Shown piece after piece: positions 35,001 through 46,045 of a stretch of DNA of 64,000 nucleotides. Position 1 is the stretch's first letter, and every line of letters starts with the position of its first letter. Source of the stretch: Erodium maritimum (taxonomy: Eukaryota > Streptophyta > Magnoliopsida > Geraniales > Geraniaceae); the NCBI GenBank assembly GCA_963921825.1, contig OY997588.1, positions 62,764,617 through 62,828,616 on the forward strand, written 5' to 3'. Under the pieces are notes generated by a model. It saw only the letters and a program-made list of their open reading frames with translations, searched no databases and was not told where the DNA came from. The translations under genes were made by a program, and so were the position numbers.

Positions 35001-36288
35001 CCAATGGCATAGTCAACATCTAAATAAATACTAACATGGTTACTTGTAATGTACATATTCTGACAACTTAGCTAATTGATGCAGGAAGCATTAATTCTCA
35101 GTACAGAAGTTATACTTTCAAATGCCCGTTAAAAATAGACATATCATGCATAAGTAACTGAAAGCAAATATGTGTAGTACAAGTACAATAAGTGAAGCTT
35201 TTAGTTTCAAAATGAAGAAGATAGCTATACACAGGAAGAGGATGCTTACTATGAGACCTTGGAGTCTGCCTGTTTTACGAACCACAGAATGTGCTAGATA
35301 AGTAGTAGGATAGTACTCTCTGAAAAAGCTTTCAACAGTTTCACTGAAGCTCTTTCCAGATAGGACGGGAATGTTTCGAACCAAAACTGTAAATTGATGC
35401 GGCTGAGGTTTGGATGCATTGAAGTACGCAATCCTTTTTGAGGAAATGTACCTGAACTCCTGCATTATGGATAGTCAAGAATCAGGATGGACAAATCATA
35501 TAACTGGATGCCAATATCATGGTAAAATACGAGCGAATTTAGTTAAAATAGTACTTACATAATAAAGAAGATAGCAGACAACTCCAGTGAAAATATATGC
35601 AGCACAAAAGTGAACCCATAACCTTGCGAAGAAAAATATATCCATCAGCAGGAGTACAAATTAGCAGCAGCCAGGGTTTCCCCACGAAAAACCGCAATAC
35701 CAAGAAATGACTTGTATCCTGTTCATCTAACAAACTATTACTCACCTCTTTGAGCCATTATTGACATTTGAAATACTGAAGGACTCCAGGGACTTGTTTG
35801 GGATACTGGGAATATCATCGGTTGTTTGATTACCAAAATAATTGATTGGAAGAAGAATAAATATCCCAACAATCCCTGCAAAGGCAAATATTCTGAAGCT
35901 GCACTCATAAGGAAAATGAAAGTCAGTATGGCAAGACATATGTGACAAGGAGAAGCAATGAAACAAATGGAAAATACCTAATTCGAAAAAAAGGAAAGTG
36001 AAGTAACCTGAAAATGAAGATTCGCATGAAGACGAGAGCGTCCAAGCCCGAGGCGTGGAGAATGTCGTCTTCGGTGGCCGTCCATGCGCGCATGAGCCAT
36101 CCGGCGGTGGGCAAGAGCCTCTCCAAGTTGAAGTCTTCCCGGCGCTTGGACTTGCCCTCCTCCACGAGGCGCGGCGCGTAGACCACAATGTTCCCCGGCT
36201 GCTTGCGGAGTACGGAGTAGAGCGTGAAGAAGAGGAAGCAGAGGCCGAGATTGATCCCGACGGAGGTCACAAGAGCCGACACAAGCAT
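29052..36288 (-). CDS. HYP1: CSC1-like / OSCA-family hyperosmolality-gated channel, HYP1 type
   Basis: Ten exons (minus strand): 36288-36008, 35898-35746, 35622-35559, 35459-35250, 34313-34125, 33336-33038, 32429-32153, 30660-30385, 30217-29984, 29213-29052. All introns are GT-AG and all phases agree, giving 2145 nt (714 residues plus stop). The start is [15 protein letters not shown]; an upstream in-frame extension has no ATG (it begins at a GTG). Exons 1-3 hold the N-terminal membrane segments (first at residues 3-26). Exons 4-5 and early exon 6 hold the cytosolic domain (about 167-345, with [15 protein letters not shown]). Exons 6-9 hold the 7-TM region with [36 protein letters not shown] and YIIYRNQLLNVY. 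Family members are mechanosensitive calcium-permeable channels. The HYP1 assignment rests on motifs; the exact paralogue is unproven. Confidence 0.93.
30775..31541. repeat. Foldback sequence in intron 7 of the HYP1-like gene
   Basis: Inverted arms at 30775-30809 and 31503-31541 share TGAATCGTCCACGCACTTCT and TAGAAAA. They bracket a very AT-rich segment. Upstream, GGGATAATTGTCAAAACATG at 30695 looks like a further outer end with no right partner, so this is probably a truncated MITE. Confidence 0.65.
31625..32003. mobile_element. Mutator-like foldback MITE copy 1, in intron 7
   Basis: 379 bp. The left end GGGATAATTGCAAAAA is inverted at the right (TTTTTTGCAATGATCCC). Inner inverted blocks include AAGTACCTGAACTTGTC against GACAAGTTCAGGGTGC and a pair around AATCCAATTTTT. 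It is flanked by a perfect 9-bp duplication AATATGATA (31616-31624 and 32004-32012), the size made by Mutator-type transposases. Non-coding. Confidence 0.85.
32490..32913. mobile_element. Mutator-like foldback MITE copy 2, in intron 6
   Basis: 424 bp, the same family as 31625-32003: the left end GGGATAATTACAAAAAAGTA and the right end GCAATTATCCC are inverted, with the same inner CTGAACTTGTCTTTTTG blocks. The flanks TACATAGTG and TATATAGTA form a 9-bp duplication with two mismatches, consistent with an older insertion. Confidence 0.82.
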
Positions 36289-36620
36289 AGCTCGGAAGAG
36301 GAAAGTGCTGTGCTGTGTGCTGTGTGCTGTGACGATGACCTCCACTGAGCCTATCCGACTCGACAGCTGTCTTTCAGTCGTTTTTGAGGCTTAACTGCTC
36401 AGTTAAGTGTCGACTCTCCAACGGTTGGGGACTTGGGGATATTAAGTAAGTCGTTTTTGTCGATGAACTTGGATATTTTTTTCGAACAAAAGGTGCAACA
36501 TTATACGAGAGAGGGTTAGAATAGTTGAATCACGGTTCTCTAAACTTTTTCGTAGCATAACCGACTTAAGCGGTATTTTGATGTCTCATAGGCCATGACA
36601 GAAGACGGAGAAGAGAAATG
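36289..36620 (-). promoter_or_regulatory. 5' UTR and proximal promoter region of the HYP1-like gene
   Basis: Immediately upstream of the ATG is a CACAGCACACAGCAC-type repeat (36302-36330), likely within the 5' leader. No convincing TATA box was identified. Extent is inferred from position only. Confidence 0.4.
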
Positions 36621-37073
36621 GGAGAATGGAGATCCTGAGGGACCTCAACAGTAATAGTAAAAGGGGGAGGCAGCACATCATACAGGGACCCCTCCCAGGT
36701 CCAGTCCCTGATGCACGGCGTACCACTCATTCCTTCTGGTGGGGCTGTTTCCCCACTCTGAAATGTTCCTCCCTAGTGACCCCAGCTGCTGACTGTTTCA
36801 GTGTGTTCTGGTTGTCCTCAGCGCCAGCTTCTCCAAGGATACCATCCTCCTGAGCTCTCAAACCCGCCTGAGCCCTCCCAACCAGATGGTCCAGGCGCAG
36901 TAATGGATCCTCCAACATCGAAGGGGCAGATGGTCGAAGCAGTGCCCCACTGGCCGAGCCCTGATGGCCTGGCCGAGGGGGCATAAGGGGCCGAGGGCCC
37001 TTATCCAGGTCCATAGGACCCTAAGGGCCAAAACGCGACACAGGTAGACGGACCGGTTCTCCCTAATCTGTAG
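36621..37073. other. GC-rich orphan segment left of copia B
   Basis: About 450 bp of sharply higher GC than its neighbours. Open frames exist on both strands (36626-36853 +, 37014-36727 -, 37076-36858 -), but none shows a recognisable domain. It ends abruptly where the truncated copia B LTR begins (37074). It could be captured DNA, the continuation of the LINE seen at 41574-42525, or a fragment of an unknown repeat. Confidence 0.4.
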
Positions 37074-37174
37074 CATTCTTTGTTAGTTGTTTCATGGTTT
37101 TAATCGTCTCTTGGTTTTCCTTGATTTTCCGCTGCGAGTTGGTTCATCTCCAACCCTACCTCGAGACCCAACAG

Positions 37175-37186
37175 TGGTATCAGAGT
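37175..37186 (+). other. Copia B primer-binding site
   Basis: TGGTATCAGAGT, one base inside the LTR remnant. It has one mismatch from the initiator tRNA-Met complement seen in A and C. Confidence 0.85.
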
Positions 37187-38729
37187 CGTGCTACCTTCGG
37201 GATTCACAAGACGGTGTTCAAAGTTTCGGTTTTGCTTGAAAGTTTCGTTTTTGGCATGTTGTTTTGCTAAATTGTTTGATAACATGTTTTAAATTCTTGT
37301 TTATGGATTTAATGCATGTAAAATGAATGTTTGAAAATTATTTCAAATATGGAAATTTTGAAAAAAAAATTATTTTTCGGGTCTCGGGAGCGGGACTCTC
37401 GGGGAGCCGAAACCGAGACCGAACGGGGCTCCGTTGGACGGAGCTAGGCCAAGCATGACCATTGGATGGTTGATATGCCAAGGCTAAACCGTTTTGTTAG
37501 TTATGACGAGTTTGGAACCGTCATGACGAACTCGAAGATCAAATGTTCAAAAGTTTCATTTTTGAACGGTTTCGATAAACCGAGCATCAAAAATTTTCAA
37601 AACTTGGATATTAAATAAAACCGGAAAATCACATGATGTTTGATAACATGATTGTTTGATAACACGATGTGTGATGTGATGTTGGCATGGTGTACATAAT
37701 AGCCCCGAGCTCGTTTTAATTATTTATCGCTTTTCACGGCCTGCGAGCCGTTAGAGTTAGCGTGTAATTATTCTTTCAAGGTGTGGTCGTCGAACCACTT
37801 GTTTGTAATATTTATTTATTCCCGACCTGCGAGTCGTGTATTAAATTGTAATATTTTACTCAAGACGAAGAAAGGGCGAAAAGGTCATTTGGTGGCTTTT
37901 CGGGTGTTGACATCGGCTTGGAGTCGATGGAGCTCAAGAAGCTAGTGGGAGTTAGTTTAGGGGGCTATTATGTGCACATTTATCGCTTTATGCTTGGTTT
38001 ATTTTATGCATGACTGATTCTATGTGTTTTAGAATTGCATGCTTAACTTTATTTACCGAGCATATCACCTCACATCCAAAGATAAAATTGGAATTTTAAT
38101 CCTTGTGTGTGAGCCCTTAGAATCGTCATTACATTGGATGTAGTTGACGGGTTCGAAGGAAGAATTACATTGGATGTAATTTGAGGCATCATTGCATTTG
38201 GAATGTAGTTGATGTGCTCATCGCATCTAGGATGTGTCAAAGTTTTAAACACAACCGGACAAGTAAAAACGGGTCATGTCCGATACCTCCCAATTATCAA
38301 CACCTTACTACCTCCCCGTCCTATGGGTGTCGTGCGCATTAGCGGAGCATCCATGGGAAAGTGGGGTAGTAGGCTTGGACGACATATGTGGGTGTCGTGC
38401 GCATTAGCGGAGCACCTACATAGTGACGGGCCATAGTTTAAAATTGGTGGACCCGACTACGATTCTCAGCCTGAGGTTGAGCTAGGGTAACAGATAGGGT
38501 AAGCTGTGTACATATGTACATACCCTAGCCAAGAGTCACATTGGATGTGATTGGATGGAGTCCTACCTACATAGCTCGATTAATTGGTGAGCATTAGTTC
38601 ATCTTAATCGAGTGAATCAAGGATCTTGGTTTCAGATTCTAAAGGTTTAGAATCGATTGTTGGTGTTTAAGCTTGATCTTCATAAAATTTATTCAGTTTA
38701 CTGATTGAATTTTATCTGTTGTAGATCAA
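37187..38729 (+). other. Copia B 5' leader
   Basis: About 1.5 kb, colinear with the leaders of A and C. It contains the 74-codon leader frame from ATG at 38212 and the repeated CATTGGATGTA motifs (38130-38210 and 38538). No recognised protein. Confidence 0.7.
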
Positions 38730-39118
38730 ATGGCAAATTCAGCGAACATTAATAGTTTGTCATTAAACACCATTCTTGACAGGGTCAAACTAAATGGGAC
38801 AAACTATTTGGACTGGTACAGAATTTTGAGGATAGTCCTCAAGTCTGAACGCAAAGAATATGTCCTTGACAAGGCTGTCTCTAAGACCATATCAGAGTTA
38901 CATGAAGTGTCATTAACAGCTGAGAAGAATATATCAGGGATCTAGGATCCAAGGATATTCTGATGGTCAACAAGGGAATTGGAAGTGGCAAGGGTGGGGC
39001 CCATGCGCACTTGGCAGGAAAGATGAGACACTTGAGAATGTCTGCTTCTACTGCCAACAGCCTGGTCATTGGAACCGAGATTACAGGAAGTTCACGGCTG
39101 ATATGAAGAATAGAGCTA
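38730..39118 (+). pseudogene. Copia B gag remnant
   Basis: ATG at 38730 begins the same MANSANINSLSL N-terminus as A and C and stops after 71 residues (TAG at 38943-38945). A zinc knuckle, CFYCQQPGHWNRDYRK, follows near 39045 in another frame; the final Cys is Tyr. The 48-bp repeat block present in A and C is missing: the sequence jumps from GCTGATATGAAGAA to the block preceding the protease. Confidence 0.85.
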
Positions 39119-40347
39119 CATCTCTCTACTTCCAAAGATTCATGGGTATTAGATACCAAGACTGAATCTCACACATGCACTAATATATGGTGGCTGAAAG
39201 TAGGAGAGGTTTGGAAAGCACGAAGTGGACCTCAGAGTTGTGGCAACTGCTGTAGGATCCATGAGTCTTGCTTTGCCAAGTGGCATTGTCTTAGTGTTGT
39301 ATAATGTATATTGCATATCTACTTTTAGTAGGAATATTATATCTGTATCGTGTTTGACAAGGAAGGATATAATGTTAATATTGGAAAGGAGTTTTCAATG
39401 TTCTATGCAATGATATGTTTTATACCAGTACTGACTTGGTTGGAGAATTGTACATATTAGATATGGGTAACAATGCCTCAAGTTCTATACATTACGTTAA
39501 TACCAAGAGGTCTAAATCCAACGATTTAAACCTAACTCTGTTATGGCACTGTCATTTGGGCCGCATAAACAAGAAGCGCCTATCAGCACTTCAGAAGTGC
39601 GGGCTTTCAGGTTCATTCGAATTCCATTCGATCGATAGGTGCAAGGTTTGTTTGATGGGCAAAATGACTAAAGTGCAGTTTATCGATCGCGATGAAAGGG
39701 CGGGTGAATTATTGGGGCTGATACACTCGAATGTGTGTATCAGCCCCAATAATACTTTGGATCGAGGTGAATTATTGGGGACAAAGGTATTAATGCATTT
39801 CGATTGGATCGAGGTGGAAAATACTTGACCACAGAGTTATTATATCATCTAAAAGAGAATGGGATCCTTTTGGAATGGACTCCTCCTGGGACACTGTAGT
39901 TGAAAGGTGTAGCCAAACGGAGAAATCGGACATTGTTAGACAATGGTCCGTTCCATGATTAGATGGATTGATCTCCCAATCTCTTTCTGGGGTTATGCTC
40001 TAGAGACGACCGCATTCATAGTGAATCGGGCTTCGACGAAGGGTGTGGAAGGGACATCATTTTAAAAATGGTACGGGATGATGCCCGCTTTGTCCTTCCT
40101 AAAGATTTGTGGTTGCGAGGCTTATGTGAAACATTTGGTTTCGACTAAGCTCGAACCAAGATCTGAGATATGCACCTTCGTGTGGTATCCCAAAGCAACA
40201 AGGGGATACTACTTCTACAATCCCAGTGAGAACATGGTGTTCGTCGCTTGGGGTGGGGTCTTTATGGAAAAGGAGTTTTGTTTCCAAAGACGTCATTGGG
40301 AGGACTGTGCATCTCGAAGAAATTCAGGATGGTACAGATCTGTCTAA
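39119..40347 (+). pseudogene. Copia B protease and integrase remnants, with hairpin
   Basis: The protease site reads VLDTKTESH, so the DTG glycine is Lys. The integrase zinc-binding region (39415-39700) contains HLGRINKKRLSALQKC and CKVCLMGK. The core begins GLIHSNVC, then is replaced by a perfect hairpin (39708-39753) and a deletion of most of the core before the DRGGKYL-like region (about 39800). The post-core block at 40078-40347 has GCEAYVKHLVSTKLEPRS. Confidence 0.87.
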
Positions 40348-40435
40348 ACCAATTGACAACCCAATATAAAGGAGCCAGAGATTGTCGTAGAGTAAGAACC
40401 AATTCCTGTTACAATTCTGGAAGGTCCAAGGCGAT

Positions 40436-41276
40436 TTGAAAGGATCAATCTTCCACCTCCAAGATATGGTATCCGGAGGTGACAATGAAGTCATGGTGGA
40501 TCACGATGATCCAGCCACCTTTCAGGAAGTCGTGGATGGGCCCGACTCCGAGTTATGGCTGGGAGTCATGAGGGAGGAAATGCAATCCATGTCGAACAAC
40601 CGAGTCTGGGAACCGGTTGATCTCATCAATGGTGTAAGGACCATCAGATGCAAATGGATCTTCAAGGTGAAGATGGACATGGACGGCAACCCTTTGACCT
40701 ACAAAGCTCAACAGATGGCAGAAGGTTATAGGCAGATCCAATGGATTGACTATGAGGAAACCTTCTCCCTAGTGGCTATGGTCAAAATCGTTCCAAATTC
40801 TTCTTGACATAACTACGTATCATTATTACGAGATATGGCAAGTGGATGTCAAAACCGCTTTCCTAAATGGAAATTTGACTGAGTACGTTTGTATGTCTCG
40901 GCCAAAAGGTTTTGACGATCCGAAGAATAAGAGAAAGATTTATAAGTCGTTGAAATCCATTTATGGATTGAAACGAACTTCTCGGAGTTGGATCCTTCGT
41001 TTTGATGAAGCTGTGATTGGATTTGGCTTAATCAAGAACGAGGATGAATCTTGCGTTTATAAGAAGGCTAGTGGGAGCAAGATTACCTTTCTGGTTCTCA
41101 TTGAAAACGACATCCCAACCTTGCACGAGACTAAAGCTTGGTTGAGGAAGTGTTTTTCAATAAAGGACTTAGGCGATGCTTCTTATATCTTAAGGATTAA
41201 GATATGTAGAGATCGAACCAAGAGGGTCTTGGATTTAAGTCAGGGAACCTATGTGAACAAGGCATTGAGTAGGTTC
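40436..41276 (+). pseudogene. Copia B reverse transcriptase remnant
   Basis: 40436-40807 has VWEPVDLINGVRTIRCKWIF and 40842-41276 has DVKTAFLNGNLTE, KSIYGLKRTSRSW and FLVLIENDIP. As in A and C, the YVDD box is absent. The frame then runs into LTR sequence at 41277, so RNase H is gone. Confidence 0.9.
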
Positions 41277-41573
41277 TCCCTCCTCTTCATGGCAATTTCG
41301 GGTTTGGCTAGTTCCCATCTCCATTTTTGTGTTCTTGAGTCCTCAAAGAGAAGAACTACGTGGCTTTGACTCTCATGTGGATACGTAGGCGTCTTGGAGA
41401 CTCAAGCCAATCATTCGTTAACCGGTGTTCTTGTTTTGATAAGAAATAGTGCTGAATGTTTCTCTTGTGAATCCATTCTTTGTTAGTTGTTTCATGGTTT
41501 TAATCGTCTCCTGGTTTTCCTTGATTTTCCGCTGCGAGTTGGTTCATCTCCAACCCTACCTCGAGACCCAACA
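41277..41573 (+). repeat. Copia B 3' LTR remnant
   Basis: The last 297 bp of the family LTR, from TCCCTCCTCTTCATGGC to CCCAACA, joined directly to RT sequence on the left and to LINE ORF1 sequence on the right. Confidence 0.9.
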
Positions 41574-42525
41574 CTTTAATCATCAGGCCTTCTGCAGACT
41601 TTCCCCATGCGTTTGTGATTATACGTAGTAGCATGTCCTTCCATGGAGGCTTAGAGTCCCAGAGACGTCCCAAAAAAACCCATTGTTGGCGAGCGAGGGC
41701 CGTTGATGCCGTCGCCCGAGATGTCAGGACCATGACCTCGATTTCTTCACCTTCATTCAAGGAACAAGATGATAACTCATCTTGCAGACCTTCCAAGGAT
41801 GATTGAAGGTCTGTCATCCTGTTAGTCGAGGATGAGGAAAACTCGACCGTAGCCAGGTGTCGCGACCTATCCCGCGTCATACCCGGCAGGGTAGTTAGGA
41901 CCGCAGGGATAGTTGGTGCCGAGGCCTAATTAGGGAGGCAGCGCCCTAGTCCCAAGTCCATCACTACCGTTCTCGGTAGCTCCTCTATAGGGGCCTTACC
42001 TTTCGTCGTGTCCCTCCGCAGCGGGGGAAACGCACTAGTGTTGGCACCCGGAGCCTCATACATGGGCTTGCGGACCTGGTCCCAAGTAATCTTAGGAATG
42101 GGTGCTCGACCAGGAACATGACCTAGGGGACCCTCGACCCTAGTCAGGGCTGAGAGAACATCAGTCGACGCCGAAACCCTAGGAGCCTTGCCGCCAGGCA
42201 GCAGTGTCATAGCAAGTTCATGGCACACAGGGAGGAGCGAGGTGCTAGGAATTGAGGAGTCCAACATAATGGTGCTCGTAGGGCACGCCGACACTCTAGG
42301 GTTCAGGGGAACCAGAGTGGGATCACGGCTTGCAAGGCAGGCCGACTTGTTAGGGTTCGGGAGAGCCGGAGAGGTAGCATGGCTTGCAGGGAAAGGCGGT
42401 CCTCTGGGGATCAAGGGAACCAAAACAAGGTCGCGCCTTACCGCGCAAGGCGGCTCGCTAGGGTTTAAAGGAGGTAGGGCGAGAAGGCCCTTACTTGGAG
42501 AAGAAGGCACTGTTGGTCGACGCAA
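41574..42525 (-). pseudogene. LINE ORF1-type gene (DUF4283 N-terminus) with one stop, cut by copia B
   Basis: A single minus-strand frame runs from 42525 to 41574, interrupted by one TAG at 41926-41928. The N-terminal 199 residues are Pro/Ser-rich without a domain. After the stop, SLNEGEEIEVMVL, WVFLGRLWDSKP and LLRIITNAWGKSAEGLMIK match the start of the DUF4283 domain of plant LINE ORF1/zinc-knuckle proteins. The rest of the domain is lost at the copia B junction (41573/41574). With only one stop it may be a young pseudogene. Confidence 0.72.
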
Positions 42526-42802
42526 AGGCCTCCCCCATTTCGGTTTAACCGTCCGGGTAGGAGACGCTGACCCGGAGATCTATCCCAGAGGCTGAGAGAT
42601 CGCAGCTTGGAGGATCGGCTTTGGCTTCCGTCGGCGACGCTCCACCTTCCCAAGTTTCGCAGCGGCGACGAGTTGATGGGGGCACGAGAGGGGGAGAAGA
42701 GAACCATCGGTAGAAACAACGGCGGGAATCACCGGCCTATGGCTGGCTGCAGGCGCGGCGGCAGAGGTTTATGAGGACAGCTTTATAACGATCGGTTGTT
42801 AG
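42526..42802 (-). other. Region upstream of the LINE ORF1, left flank of copia C
   Basis: GC-rich, probably the LINE 5' UTR by position. It ends at GTTAG (42798-42802), the target duplication of copia C. No gene seen. Confidence 0.4.
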
Positions 42803-44490
42803 TGTTAGTCTTAGAGCCCATAGTTCAATCCTAAATGTCCAAATGTATATATCATCTTTAGCAATAAAATTAAAGCAGCTTTATATTACTTATGTGTTGG
42901 AGTAATATATCGATGTGTGCTCTTATCTATGCCCACCATGCGAATAGAACCATAGATCGAGATAGATCACACTCGATGGGTCCCTAGTCAACAAAGCTTC
43001 ACTAGAAGCGACTAGTATGAAAGATGGCTCTTTATGGCTTACGTTCTGTTAGTCATTGGAATGGGATTCCGGAGTCTGATCATAGATATCATGTGGGACA
43101 TGATATTGGACGACCCGCCCTGAATATGTGCCATAGATTAAGTCATAAACATATTCAGTGTCGTAGCTTGTCATGTATCCTTAGACCAAGGAGTCTTTGT
43201 GATCGCTATGTAGTCAACAACTGAGTTTGACCTGAGCCTAACGTTGTCCGTAACAGGGCTTCCATAACGGCCAGGATTGGCTTGGAGACGGACTGCATGA
43301 GTGACACGAAAGGCGGCTAAGGGATTTATCCCTCATACTGAGGTATGGAAAAGATATCGGTTCTCGGCCGCTTGATCGAGAGTGACTGAAAGAATAGCAT
43401 GGCCATGCACATGATACTGGGTATCATATCTTCAGTCATCTCACATATCAAGGAACGGTGATTGAGAATAATAAGGATGACGGCTCTATGCCTTATCTCA
43501 ATCAGGATATCGGAGATAAAAGGATAATGACAGGGATGACGGAAAGGATAGAATCGACAGGGTCGATTCGTTATGCAGTGTTAGGCAATACTAAAGTCTC
43601 GTTAGTTGCCACTTAAATAGGATCAAGTAAAATGAGATTTTACGTTGATCTATTGACATGCATAAACCTAAGGGTCACACCAGAGGATGAAACTCATTGA
43701 CACATTTATGGAGAATGGCCAAAAGGGAGTTGTCTCGGGACATGACCAAAACTGGGTTTTGGGTCATGTGCCCGTAAGTGAATAGGACTTTACGGATCGA
43801 GACAAGGCTTGGAGTCTTGGGATTGATCGCGTCGGATAATGTTGGACATTTCCGGTATGGAAGGCATGGAGGCGATGAGCGAATCACGGGACCTCGTTGG
43901 AAATGGCCACGGGCCATGTTCCAAGAGGCCCATGAAAGGCCCATGCAACCAAGGCCCATGGAACTAATTAATCAAGTCTTGATTACTTAGTACTAAGTAA
44001 GCAAGACAAGGATTAAGGTGTTGGTGATTCACCACCTAACCCAATCTTGTCTTGCCATACTTTGTCCTATTTACACCTTACTTGACACCATACTTGTCCC
44101 ATGCCTTTAGTTGGACAAGTATGGGTTTTGTTATGTTTAAGTCATCTTTTTTCAACATAACAAACACAAGTCAAGAATAGGAAACACATTTTCTCTCCCT
44201 CTTCCATGGCCATTTCAGGTTTGGCTAGTTTCCACCTCCATTTTTGTGTTCTTGAGTCCTCAAAGAGAAGAACTACGTGGCTTTGATTCCCATGTGGATA
44301 CGTAGGCGTCTTGGAGACTCAAGCCAATCATTCGTTAACCGGTGTTCTTGTTTTGGTAAGAGATAGTGCTGAATTTTTCTCTTGTGAATCCATTCTTTGT
44401 TAGTTGTTTCATGGTTTTAATCGTCTCTTGGTTTTTATTGATTTTCCGCTGCGAGTTGGTTCATCTCCAACCCTACCTCGAGACCCAACA
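42803..44490 (+). repeat. Copia C 5' LTR
   Basis: 1688 bp, TGTTAGTCTTAG to GACCCAACA. Confidence 0.95.
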
Positions 44491-44491
44491 G

Positions 44492-44503
44492 TGGTATCAG
44501 AGC
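44492..44503 (+). other. Copia C primer-binding site
   Basis: TGGTATCAGAGC one base after the 5' LTR, an initiator tRNA-Met complement. Confidence 0.92.
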
Positions 44504-46045
44504 CGTGCTACCTTCGGGATTCACAAGACGGTGTTCAAAGTTTCGGTTTTGATTGAAAGTTTCGTTTTTGGCATGTTGTTTTGCTAAATTGTTTGATAAC
44601 ATGTTTGAAATTATTGTTTATGGATTTAATGCATGTAAAGTGAATTTTTGAAAATTATTTCAAATCTGGAAATTTTGAAAAAAGTTTGATTTTTCGGGTC
44701 TCGGGAGCGGGACTCTCGGGGAGCCGAAACCAAGACTGAACGGGGCTCCGTTGGACGGAGCTAGGCCAAGCATGACCATTGGATGGTTGATATGCCAAGG
44801 CTAAACCGTTTTGTTAGTTATGACGATTTTGGAACCGTCATGACGAACTCGAAGATCAAATTTTCAAAAGTTTCATTTTTGAACGGTTTCGATAAACCGA
44901 GCATCACAAATTTTCGAAACTTGGCTATTAATTAAAACCGGAAAATCACATGATGTTTGATAACATGCTTGTTTGATAACACGATGTGTGATGTGATGTT
45001 GGCATGGTGTACATAATAGCCCCGGGCTCGATTTAATTATTTATCGCTTTTCACGGCCTGCGAGCCGTTAGAGTTAACATGTAATTATTCTTTCAAGGTG
45101 TGGTCGTCGAACCACTTGTTTGTAATATTTATTTATTCCCGACCTGCGAGTCGTGTATTAAATTGTAATTTTTTACTCAAGACGAAGAAAGGGCGAAAAG
45201 GTCATTTGGTGGCTTTTCGGGTGTTGGCATCGGCTTGGAGTCGGTGGAGCTCAAGAAGCTAGTGGGAGTTAGTTTAGGGGGCTATTATGTGCACATTTAT
45301 CGCTTTATGCTTGGTTTAGTTTATGCATGATTAATTCTATGTGTTTTAGAATTGCATGCTTAACTTTATTTACCGAGCATATCACCTCACATCCAAAGAT
45401 AAAATTGGAATTTTAATCCTTGTGTGTGAGCCCTTAGAATCGTCATTACATTGGATGTAGTTGACGGGTTCGAAGGAAGAATTACATTGGATGTAATTTG
45501 AGGCATCATTGCATTTGGAATGTAGTTGATGTGCTCATCGCATCTAGGATGTGCCAAAGTTTTAAACACAACCGGACAAGTAAAAACGGGTCATGTCCGA
45601 CACCTCCCAATTCTCAACACCTTACTACCTCCCCGTCCTATGGGTGTCGTGCGCCTTAGCGGAGCATCCATGGGAAAGCGGGGTAGTAGGTTTGGACGAC
45701 ATATGTGGGTGTCGTGCGCCTTAGCGGAGCACCTACATAGTGGCGGGTCATAGTTGAAAATTGGTGGACCCGACTACGATTCTCAACTAGGGTTGAGCTA
45801 GGGTATAAGATAGGGTAAGCCGTGTACTTAAGTACATACCCTAGCCAAGAGTCACATTGGATGTGATTGGACGGGGTCCTACCTACATAGCTCGATTGAG
45901 TGGCGAGCCTTCGTTCAGCTTGATCGAGTGAATCAAGGATCTTGGTTTCAGATTCTAAAGGTTTAGAATCGATTGTTGGTGTTTAAGCTTGATCTTCATA
46001 AAATTTATTCAGTTTACTGATTGAATTTTATCTTTTGTAGATCAA
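44504..46045 (+). other. Copia C 5' leader
   Basis: About 1.5 kb before the gag ATG. It contains the 74-codon leader frame from ATG at 45529, two GGGTGTCGTGCGCCTTAGCG repeats (about 45641 and 45706), and CATTGGATGTA motifs at about 45449, 45485 and 45855. No recognised protein. Confidence 0.7.

Larger units (their letters stand above)
37074..41573 (+). mobile_element. Copia element B: same family as A and C, truncated and internally deleted
   Basis: Only the last 100 bp of the 5' LTR remain (37074-37173), followed by the primer site, leader, gag, PR-IN and RT remnants. At 41276/41277 the sequence jumps from the RT end (KALSRF) into the 3' LTR, leaving its last 297 bp (41277-41573, ending GACCCAACA). 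The RT C-terminus, RNase H and most of the 3' LTR are therefore deleted. The intact right terminus lies within a minus-strand LINE ORF1. The left target duplication is lost. Confidence 0.9.

Noticed and set aside
36289..36345. 19-codon N-terminal extension of the channel gene
   Set aside because: The codon at 36345-36343 is GTG, not ATG. The first in-frame ATG (36288) gives the family-typical N-terminus.
44492..44503. tRNA-like sequence next to the LTRs
   Set aside because: It is the 12-base primer-binding complement of initiator tRNA-Met. No cloverleaf or full tRNA gene was found anywhere in the window.
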